Shown here in pieces: positions 50,401 to 62,400 of a stretch of 64,000 bases of DNA; the first letter of the stretch is position 1, and every line of letters starts with the position of its first letter. The stretch is from Phoronis australis. Its lineage: Eukaryota; Phoronida; Phoronidae. The stretch covers positions 576,360 to 640,359 of the forward strand of contig NMRA01000055.1 of NCBI GenBank assembly GCA_002633005.1, given 5' to 3'. Under the pieces are notes generated by a model. That model was given only the letters and a program-made list of their open reading frames with translations, had not been told where the DNA came from and did no database searches. Position numbers and translations under genes: made by a program.

Positions 50401-53400
50401 GTTTCGAACTCGTGCTGCATCTTCTTGATCTACAGCAATACGAGTAAGTTCAAGAGCCTGCACAGACAGACTTTCCATGACTTTGGTTAGGTACTTAGCA
50501 CCCTCATTAAATTTAGAGCATGCCGCAGCTACCGCGCACTCAAGCTTGCGTTTTCCAACGAACACGGTTTTTGGACAGCGAACCCAAATTAGATTATTCA
50601 GCGCCTCATTGCTGTTCTGAGTTTTACCATGCTGCAGCCTCTTCAACAAGTTGGGGTCTGTCAGTCGCTTATACAGAGGACAAATTTTAATTACTACTTC
50701 AACCGAAAGAGGATGCCCGACTGCCTGTTCATGGGGTGGTGGATCAGTCCCCTCAGCTTGAGCACGACGGTAGAAGCACCAACTGTCTGATCCAGGCGGG
50801 CAGTGGTGGTGACGCGGGTCCCTGTCTGTAGACATACAATGGAAAAGTGATGCGTAAATTCTGTTCTTCATTGTCTCAATGTCGTTCAAGTTGGAAAGCA
50901 CAGCCTGGCGATAATAATTTTGTAGTACGACACACTTTTGTTTAGTCAGCTTTCCTCGGCCTCGGCCACCGAGCTTACACTCCTTTGACAATTTCAACAG
51001 ATTTGTGCCAACACGTTTACTGCAATGATTGAGACACTCCATTTTCTCAATTTCAGTTTCGCCATAGACCTTAGCATCACACACAGCTTTATATGCTGTG
51101 GAGTCCCCATCAGATATAACTTTAGTATACCGCAGATTATACTTGTCAACACTGCGCGACCAAATCTTGAGTGCAGCAGCAGTCTCCATGGACTTGCTAG
51201 ATCCAGCGTGGTTTTTAACACAGTTTTGGCGATGGTTCTCCATCCACTCAGCAGTGTTGTAGCTGCCATTTTCTGCCAAAACACATGCGTGGCAGTACGA
51301 CGACAATACTTCATAGTCCAACACATAACCTGTGAAAACTTCAATTACGGTACCAACTCCGTAATGCGATGAGAACCCGCGTTTATGCCAAGTCCCATCA
51401 AACGACACGGCTATGTCAATTGTGTCATTGGGATCCAAGGTAGGGTCTAAATCTAAGTGTGCTTGGCGGACTATTGCTGCTGCTGCATCCATGTTTTCCT
51501 GTCCGGCTTGAACATAACTTTTCTGTACAGACTTACTGATGCGTTGGAATGTTTTTTCATGCATATTTCTCAATCCAAATATTGACGCAAACTTTGAGAG
51601 TAGTGCATGGCCCTGACCGAGCTCATGGGCCAAAAGTGTCATCAACTGGTTTACTTCAAACCGTACATTTCCTTTGTCTGATTTTGACAACCGAGCACTT
51701 GAATAACCAGACACTCGAAAGTTACAGTCGACTTTAGTGCACGTCAAGGTTATTTCTTGAGAGAAGCCAGCGTATTTCTCGGTTTTACTGAATGCCAAAG
51801 TTCCTTCTGTGCACCCGGGACATGACAAATTACTCACCATTTTGTTCAGTTGGAAAATGTCAAGCAAACACCAGTCACTGTGATCAAATTCATCGTCACT
51901 CAACTGATCATTGTCGCGGCGATACACATAAAAATTAGTCAGTTTCTTCCTCGAAGCGGAGTGTGTAACAGTAGCCTCACTATCAGACATATTGTCACTT
52001 GAACTGTCTACCGACAATGTCCATTCAGTATTACCATCGTCACTGGTCGAATCGTCACATTCGATAACCTGAGCCTGTTGAGTGTTAACTTTGGCCTCTC
52101 GGGCTTTCGAAAGCTGTTGTTTACGTCTTTTCTTCGCTGACCCAAAGGGACGCTGCACAGCTTGTTTCGTTTTCCCCATGTTTTATCTGTTGTTGAATAG
52201 AGCTTTGTCAGTACAAGTATATCAGCAATTGGCAGTAGCAAGTTGAGAACTGACTTTATTATACACATGTAGTGTTTATATGCTGCTTGCAAGTGTGTGG
52301 GTTGCAAGCACTGAACTTCATGATTCAAAGTTCTACAGGAAATAACAATAAACAACTCTAAGAACTTTTACAACACTCAGAAGAAATCCATCAGTGTGTT
52401 TTCCATATACGGTGATGGTCAGCTGTCTCAGGCAACTGTTCCATGAATGAACGTTTACGTAACTTAGTTTACTACAGAGTTCATCAAAACATGTGTGGAT
52501 TCACTGACTCAACTGACTGAAAGCCAAAACAAGATGCCTTAACGTCAAGAATCTGGTGAATAACGATGATATCAATATTAAAATCAACCTACTTCAATAT
52601 TAGACATCCTGTTTTCCATTTTCTGTGCGTGTCCCATCGAAGAAACGTAATAAAACGCAATAAAATTCCGATCAAAACAGAAAACGCTGATGTAATCGAG
52701 ACGTAGTAATGGCAGTCATCGTAGGTGGTTGCTAACCGGTTGCTAACGACGGATATAAACGGAGCTGGTCACGTGTTTCAGTTGACCAATCAGGGTGCGT
52801 CTTGTCCTCATTATCTTCCGTAACTGTTCGGCAACCAATAAGAACGCAGAAAGTAGGTTCTAAAAATACTTTTCTCAGTCGAACATATACGAGAATAGCC
52901 TTATATGGATCACATCAGCTGATAGATGACACAATTCTCTTCAAAACAACATATGGCTCGTCTTGATCGGCCGAGGCGTTGGGTCTGAACTGCTACGTAA
53001 TTTTTAGTAATTTTTAGGGACTTATCGATGAAATGTCACTGAAATAAAGCGAGGTGCATGACAATAAACGAGTATTGTTCTGTTTTCCACATGATTTGGG
53101 GTATCTGGCACAATAAAATCCTGTAAAGAATACATTGAAGTGATGAAAAACGATGAAATCTCAAAATGTCGAAATTTTGCCGAAAACGTTATTTTGGACT
53201 GCCGTGTCTGACCTTAAAATCCGGCAAAAATATTTATTAAAAACATTTATCCTTTTGAGCCTTAATGGGCGCATCTCATCATCAGGTGTGAAGTGAAGTG
53301 GTGCAAAAAGCCTTTTGTAAGATATTTACGTTTGTTAGCTCAGGGAGCCTCATGTCCACGCGTTTATTCATAGCTGTTTGTAGGCTGAATGAGATTTGCA

Positions 53401-56400
53401 TATCACATGACTCACATTTGCATATGTACTGGTGTGTGTGCTGACTTGTTTTCTACACACTTGGGTGGGCAGTGTACATTTGGCTTTAGAGAGGATGAGA
53501 GCTGCAATAGTGTGAGGTTTTTCTATGTAATTTAGTTTCTATTTTTGTAGAATCGAAACAGGGAAGACTTGTAAGAATATAACTGTGAAATGTTTCGAGT
53601 ATCTTAATAAAGCATTATTAAAGCCAACTCCTCTCGACTTGCCGACACTCACACCTTTCTTACACCAACCTGTTCAGAACTACAAAGGGGAGGGTCGAGA
53701 GAAAATGAAATAGGGAGAGAAAAATGTTAATGAGAAAAGGTAGTCGTGGCTCATGTGGCCCGTGTCTTTATTAAGAGTGACACTACTGTTAGTGTTAAAA
53801 AACAAAATCGTTGACATTTCGTTGGACCTCCTGGTGTGGGTGTTGTCGTGATTCCCCATATGTACACAAGCCATGAGGTCATCACTGATGCGGCCATGTG
53901 ACATGAAATGTTCTGCCACCGGAAGCGAGGCACCATCATTGCTAGTTTTATGGTGTAAAAAGGGAAGGCCAGTCTCTCCTCTGTAGCGGGCATGAAGGCA
54001 GAGATTGCAAGGAATAAGGTGTATTATGCCAGATGACCTGTACATAAATTTACATTATTCAGATGAGAAGTGATTCCTGAGTTGACAAAGAACTGACAAT
54101 TCGTTGAGAACTTTCTCTGCGCATAAAATGACATGCAATGACAAGCAAATTTGTAGATCCTGATCTAAAGCAATAATGACTCGTCAGTTCTTTCGAAAGC
54201 CTGACATTACCTGCAAATTGACGAAGGAACAATTTGAGATAATTTCATGAAGCCAAGTAGTCGAAACCAAAAGTTGGTATATGTGACAACAGAGGGCGTT
54301 ACAGCCGTTTACAGTTTAAAGTTAAATCAACATCAACTACTTTTTAACGGACAAGTCGTGTTTCACTCATTTAATTGTAAAAACATGACTCTTTGGTGTA
54401 ACTAAATCACAGGTGTTTCACAAGTAGGCGCATGGTGTCACAAGTAGGCGCATGGTGTCAACTCTGGATATAGACACTGCCTCACACATAAATAGTACGT
54501 ACATGAACACATGAACTGGATGCGTCAAAAATAATCAGGCAAAATGATAACGAATTACCCATCATTACGACTGAATACAGCCAGAAGTCGCCGTGACGAC
54601 CACTGAGTGCAACCATATATCATCACCAGATTGGCTGGAATAGGAGAATGGAATTGCATCTGATTATTTTAGGCGCGTAATTTAATGAAGAACTCACCAC
54701 AAACAAACTATCTGCTGCCTCCATGAACAGCCAACCAGAGTTGTGACCAAATGTTTTCTCACTTGTTCTAAAAAGACAATTGTTTAAATCATGCCTCATT
54801 GACAAATAAAAAACTGGATAATTGTCAACACAGGTTTCAGATTTTGAGAACCAGTTTCCTCCACTGAGTAATGGGAATCAAACTGGTTCTCAAAATCTGG
54901 CACCCCAATAAGTGACTAGTGTCCAAATTGTAAACAATTTGTGTGTGCATCAAAGCACGCAGCAACAACAACACTGTACAACAATTATTGTGATTTTTTT
55001 CATAATTATTTAGCAATATTCATCACCAATAACTGTTCTAAAAATAATAATTCTGTTCTTTAGTGCATTAAGTTTCAGTGCTCATCAGATGACACTTATC
55101 AAATCTGAATTGTTAGAATTTACTTGTATTTCCAGTTAAAAATTCTTCAATTTGGGGCAAAATTAAGAGTAAAATTGGCAATTTTCTATAGTTCATAGGG
55201 TTACAACATCTGTGCGAATAAACTACTTTTGTCAAATGTTGTCTGGTAACAGAGATATACTAATAACAAAACATAATAAAAAGTATCGAATTTCCGGAAT
55301 TTTTAGAGAAAACTGACAGATAAAATTTGCCATAAAGTGTCTCAAACCAAAAAATTTTTGCCATACACACAGTTTGCAGAAGTCATCATGTTCCTGATGC
55401 ATTTTTCTCTCATTAATCATTTAAATCACATATAATAATTCAAGTGATTTTTAAATTCATTTGGGTAATTTATCATGCTAATGAGATCTCAACTGAGCAC
55501 AGTTGACGCATACATTAAATCGGTGTAAAAGTACACTTGACATCCTATCGTGAATTTCAACTGGGTTATGACCTTTGACCCCGACTGCTGACACTTACCT
55601 TAGAGAGTTGACGAGATTGAAGAATGTAACACAGTCATACTGCGTGAGATAACTGAAATAAAAATGACCAAAGGGAAGGTAAAGTCTACTTTTTATCACA
55701 AATTTTATCTGAGTAGCAAACACTGTTTTATACTGCCAAAAGCAAAAGTCAGACAGTGTCAGCAAAATGACTTATAGACAAGTTAATGTACATGTTATTG
55801 CTGCAGGCTGGATACTGGGCCGATTATTTTGATTCATCTGATAAATAAATGTACACTATCAAACAAATTAATTTTTCACCAACTACATCCAAAAATTTAG
55901 TTACTCTCATCTCCGGCAGAACAATCTACTACCATGCTAATCAGTTCACCTAACAGAACAATAATCCACCAGATGGTGTTTCAGGGCCAAGTGTATTATT
56001 TCACAAGTGTCTTCTCCAATAAACCTTTTCATGAAGCGCCCTCTATTGCCGATATGCTTGGTTTGCCCTCACCATTCTTATAAAACCTTTATGTAACTGG
56101 GACACACTTTATTTGATATCAAGAACAAACCTGCAACACCTGTTGTTATTATACAGTAATGGTAGGCAGGTGAAACACGATCTCACCGTGTATTTTCTCA
56201 TCTGCATGGATTCTATTGCTCTGCTTATTTCATCCTTAAGACAACACAATTGACTTAACCCACACTCACCGAAGCACCAATCTTCATCATTAATACAACA
56301 CAATTGACTTAACCCACACTCACCGAAGCACCAATCTTAACGTCTTTAAGTCTGACACCAGTTGCTTCGTCTTCGGTCCAAGTTGGTGCCAGACAGGATC

Positions 56401-59400
56401 GAGTTGAAAGCGTACAGTTCGATCAAAACACTTGGTCAAAGCGTTCTCTGTGGTTATGTCTTCCATATCCAACTGAAAAGGTAGCCATGGACAAATCTCA
56501 CAAAAGAGACTGGAAATTTTCCAGAAGCATTGTACGTAAGTGCCAAAAAGGTCACATTTTTAATGAATTTTCTGAAAAATATAACGTTAAGTAATTGGAG
56601 AAAAGCCCAAAAAGACCAAAAAGCATTATATCTGGGTGTAAGGTGACAAGTGAGAGCAGACTATATTTAATAGATTTCATAGACCAGCTAGTAACCCCGG
56701 TCATCGTGTTTGATCACCGGCCAGCTTGTTATAGCATCGGCCATCATGTTTTGGGTCCAGCCGACTATTATTTTGGGTGACATCATCGCATTTTGAAGTC
56801 CTAACAACACCTTTGATCACTGGTCATCTGGTTTTGCAGTCCAGCCGACAGGTTTTGAAGTCCAGACAAAAGTGGTTCTGAAGTCCGACCAATGGTTGAT
56901 TCCCGCCCTTGCTAACGGAAAGTGCACTAAATGAAAATATTTTTGACGGTAGCTGGGTTCATAGCATGTCTAAATGCCAGACATGTTGGTAAAGTGCCAC
57001 TAAATGGGCCCTTGAACAGGGTACAGATTCCACCCATAGCATCTGCGTATACCACTCACTGAAGGATTACATCGCTTGAGCTCCTTAATACACGCACTGA
57101 TAATGTCCAGTAGCGACATCTGGCAGGTGGACATGGCCGTCGTCATAGGGATATGCAGCTCAACAACCTCGGGCTGAATCAAAGGAGAATTTGTTCTATT
57201 AGTATTTAACAAATAGTTAGAATATGATGACAGTGTAGTAACTGATTATCCTTTGCTATCAACAGCATGTAAATTACCACTGGTGCTTTTCAAGACAGAG
57301 ATTTTCCGGGCCAGCTCCGGATTAGAAATACGATAGGAATACGCATTGTTACATTGGCCTCATTTTAAAAATGTTAGGCTAATTTTAGAAATGACGGAAA
57401 ATAGAACATCCACCAATACTTCTCACGTTTATCCAACTTTCTACTGTTGGAGTTGCAGCAAACAGCAAAGTAATAAAAACTTTGATGGCAATGGATGGAC
57501 GAATACAGTTAATGTGGTCGAGAAAAACTTGAAAAAAGCACAAAGCACACAAATACTGTGAGGAACTCCAATGGCGCAAAAACAAGGCTAGAGAACTGCT
57601 TGACGGCTGCTGCTGCAGCATTGTGGCAAAATACCATGAGATTCAAGTGTCGCTGTAAAATCCAGAACTGGTCTTTTGAAAATTTTAGGAGATGAAACAG
57701 ACTACAGTTAAAATTCTACACTTTGCGACACAATATAGTCCATGTGTGAAATTTCATTTTGGGGAATTTCTCAACAAAAGTATGCAGGAAATTTTACGTA
57801 ACTAGTTTTAATCTTGGTGGTCCATACTGATAGATGTCAACATTACATTAACTATACTTGGTATTGCACAGAACACCATGGCAATGTTACACTAGGCGTA
57901 AATTAAAATCAATTTCTGTCCTCTAGCATTTCCGAAAGTAAAATATCCGTGGGACTCAAAACAACTTATACCTTAAGAGACAAAACTGTTTTTTCTCAAT
58001 TCTAAAATTAAAACAAAATTGAGTGCAACTCAGCAATGAAAAGTGGAAAAAATAAAATATCACGTTGTCTTACCTAACCATTTCTAAGTAGTGACAGTAG
58101 GACAAGGTAAAACAAGCATGCCATTACCTGATGCTTTTCAAGACAGGCCAACACGGAGGCATGGAACCTGGGCCAGAGGAAGAGCTTGCGTACAAACAGG
58201 TTTTTCATCACGCGCTCCACCTGGCAAAAACCTGAAGTGAACGACTGGGGCGAGCCGGAGAAAGCTTTGATGAACCCCGTCTGGAAGAAAAGCAACTCCC
58301 TTTTGTTTCAGTATATCCTGCGACATACATTCTTAGTCTGGTTAAGGACGTCTGGGTGAAAAAATGGGGTCCCTTTTCCAGGCTAAGTCTAGGTTTGATT
58401 GGACACAAATGAATTTTGAATTTATAAGCACTGTCGCCTTTAAACGCATTCGAAGGAAGCTGGTTATTCAAATAAGAATTAAGAAAAAAGTTATTGTTTA
58501 CTGAATCTCCAAGAACTACACCTGCTAAGAGTAATTTTATTTTAGGTATTTTCTTAGACTGACAATTTCCAAGTGATTACATTACCTTGTTCTTCTGTCT
58601 GTACAGTCTTAGTATAAATGCTTCTTGACAAGATTCAACAATTCTGTAAGAAAACAGTATGTTTTAACAACTGGTAAACATGTTTTAATCACTGGAAAAC
58701 ACGACATTTCAACAACTGGAAAACATAACGTTTTAACAGCTGGAACACATACAGCTAGTCCATGATTATGCAATGAAATTTTATTGGCTAAAAGACACTG
58801 GCTGTGTTTGACAACTCCACCAAACACAACAACAAATAACACTGTCTCATAAAGGACTTCATTCAACTGTCAAATATTCAGGCTATTTAGGACCTTACTG
58901 ACAAGTCAGTATTAAGCCAGATATCCACAAAACTCTATAATTTTAATCAACAAATTTAAAGTATACTAGTCATTTTCCGAAAGAAAGGAGAAAACTTGTA
59001 GAATTTGATTTTTGACTTTTTCCCAATCTGACTCATTTCGATCACGGGACCATGTCTTTTTGTAAAATGTCGCGAAAAAGAAAGATATTAAACTGATTAC
59101 GAAACAACGGTGTCAATGACAAGATGAATTTTTATTTCGTATATTAATGTTCCAGGTGAGATCTCAAAAACAATGTCATAATTTTCTAAAATGTAATTTC
59201 TTTTCCGTTTCATGCAACTTAAGTTTTTTTTCATAAAAATTATAAAAGTAGACTTTTTCATAATCCCCCATACACAAGTGCGTTTTGGAGAACAGTGCAT
59301 AACACATAAAAACAGTAAAAGTTTCGTATAAATGTAATCAGCCATTTCTGAAATATGATGTTCCGAAGTTAGCCAAATTTGGATATTTTTCTCGGGTCCT

Positions 59401-62400
59401 ACATAATCTTAAGCCCCTGGAGTCAACAGCCTAGAAAATTCCTTAATAGTGAGATTTCAAACAACCATCCTGATCATAACTAGGACCTGAGACTGTCTGC
59501 ACTATGCATGATACACAGTGCTCTTTCATTTGCAGGATAATGAAGTAAAAATGCAGCACTTGAGAAAAATACACTTGCGCCGATGTGGATAAAAAACTGG
59601 CCAAATAAAATCTGACACAAAATTTGTGTCATTAAAAACTACACTCTTCCTTGAGTATACTAAATTATTTAACGGTGTTGGAAAAAATGGCGTTCTACCG
59701 TTATTCTGCTCCTAAAGTTGTGGAGCGATCTTTAGCGTCAGCTTTCGGTGCCATGAAATATTGCGCCACCTATTGGCCAGTTTCTTTTTTGCCAATTCTT
59801 TAATCAGCTGTTCTTCTTTCACGAGGTTGCGTAGATCTCACAACAAATTATCAGACCTGGTTTCATTTAGTGTCAAGTTTTTAATATTTTAATACCAGCA
59901 AACCGAATTTCAGAATGAATTTTGCTGCTGCCAAGCTATCATCATCTCCCAAGAGATGTCGCAAAGTTTAGGAAATAGCGCATGCGTATAACACGACTGT
60001 ATTGTTTTCAAAATGACAAAATGCTTTTCATTGTTGCAAAAGGCGAAGAATTACACAAGAATATGACATTTATTATATTGTTTTTCACTTAAACGACTGT
60101 AACAGGCAAGGTGAGTGTCGTTTGATTCCCAGATTTTGCATGCACCCCATCCGGTTTTTAGCTCTACATGCTGATACAGGTTTCACGGCGAGTTGACGAG
60201 CAGAATTACCCTGGCTGTGTGCAATATCGGGGTCTATTGAAGCTCAATGCACAGTGGTACCTAGCTGTATTTTGACATGACTAGGCTACTGCTGCCTATG
60301 AACTATACGGCAAAAAATATATTCACATAAAGATGATTATAATTTTTCGTTGTACTTCTCACATTTTTTCTGTATCCAAACTGAGATCCTTGCATAACTG
60401 CGCTTTCAGGATGTCAATAAAACCCAGGATTTATGATCTGTATTTTTCCGTGAAGAACATGACTTGCTTCCTGTTGTTTAAGGTAAAATCTCATCAATTC
60501 CACACAAAAATAATCATAAATTGACCTTTCTAACATTTTTTTCGAATGCTTATCATTTCTCAAAACATTGTCAGATGATAGCCATGACACAGAACTTGAA
60601 TAAGGAAAATCATTTATTTGGAGATATATATCTTTAATGGATGAAAAATGATAAAATAAAATTTCCCTTGTCAGCCATATTGTGTCCTAAATTGTAAGAG
60701 TTTACAGTCCTACAACGCATAACTTAGCAATCACTTTCTTCTCATCACAATCATGGCCAAAAGCTGCTTCAAACAGTCAGTGAACTCACGAGTTGGCTTT
60801 GGTGACAATGACGCCACTGACCAGTGCTGTGGGAAGGCGGTCAGTCAGTAGGTCCACCACCAGTATTCGTGAGGTGACGAATAGGACCCCTCCCTGCAGA
60901 TAAGTGGCTCTTCTGTAAAGGAGATAAGTATTTCTATTCACTTGTTTTAGATTATGGTTTGCAATATGGTTGTCAAATGGAAAGAGGCTAGTTCCATGAC
61001 CAAACACAAGATGGAGTTACAAGATAGTGCTTAGCACCTGTAAGTGCACCCTCAACTAATGAAGTCTGCTGCAAGAAAAACAGCTCCATGGTGACGAAAG
61101 AACATTTCAGTAAAATAAGAATTACAAAGTAAAGTTAAAAAATTATCACTTTTATCTTAACATCATATTTCCAGATTACAAAAATTCAATGAGATGCAAG
61201 TCTGTCAATAACACCATTTACTCTCCATTACGAACGAAGAAATCAACCCAGATATGAAACAAATAAATCTTACCGTTCGTTAACACCAATTTCATTAGTA
61301 ACAGACTTGGGTAGGGGCTTAACACCTTGCTTGTTTAGTTCTTGTATGAAATACTCCTGAGGGAAATAAAAAAAGTTTGACATTTTCATTGTGATTCCAA
61401 AAGTAAACACTGTCAACCAGAAAGAAAAAATTTCAAGGATGCCGTTGTCTACCAAACTTCATCAGTTCAATACGCCACTTATCGAGTGGGGTAAGGGTGT
61501 TAAGCTGCACCAGAGTTAGACTGGAACCATGCGGGTTTCAGGTTCAATTCCACACCAAAACTGATCTCAGAAAATTCATTTTCTTGCTAATAATGTTCCT
61601 TTAAGCATTCTTCTAAGACAAGTCTGTAGTTCCTTGTTTGATTCAAAAGCGAGATTTGAAGCTGTAACCTTTTGATCTAGGTTAAATTTGGAGATTTTGA
61701 CTTTGATTTCAGCCAGTGGCAGACGTGTGTGTGTGTGTGTGTGTGAGTGGGTGAGTGGATGAGTGTGGGTGTAAGTTAAGGCAATAAATTCAGCAGTTCA
61801 TGAGCGTCAGGAGACATGCTCTGTGGTTCAGACACCAAGATGTTCATGTACCATTAATACATTAAGTGTGTTCACCTCTTCTTTGGCACTCGTATTCAAC
61901 ACGAGCACAAGCGTACTCTGATCGCTGTACAGCTTCAGAAAGTTGAGCAGTATCCGATTAATTCCCAACCCTCTGAAAAATAAAAATAAATGATAAATGA
62001 GATTCTTACATAATACCAATAGTTTTACTGCAACATTTTTCAGCACACAAGCTCAAAGTGCATATTTCAAAATATCAGTTTAGTGACCACCCACATGCAT
62101 ATATTTGGAAGTGACAAATATTCACTCAGTCACATTGATACTGTAGCAAATTGAAATGACTGAAGCAAATACACAACATTGTCACAATGTAGGGTTAGTC
62201 CCAGAGGTCGGAGTTCAAAGATGAATACAAGATGTAACACTTTCTATTGCTATCTGAGCTCAGCTAAAATTATTGTGCATTAAATTTTTCGTAACAAAAT
62301 GTTTTGAAAATTTACTTCAATCAAGGTTTTGGTGTCCATTGCCTATGAAACAGAAGAACCTTTTAGGATTGAATCATGCATATTTTTCCCAAATGTAGGA

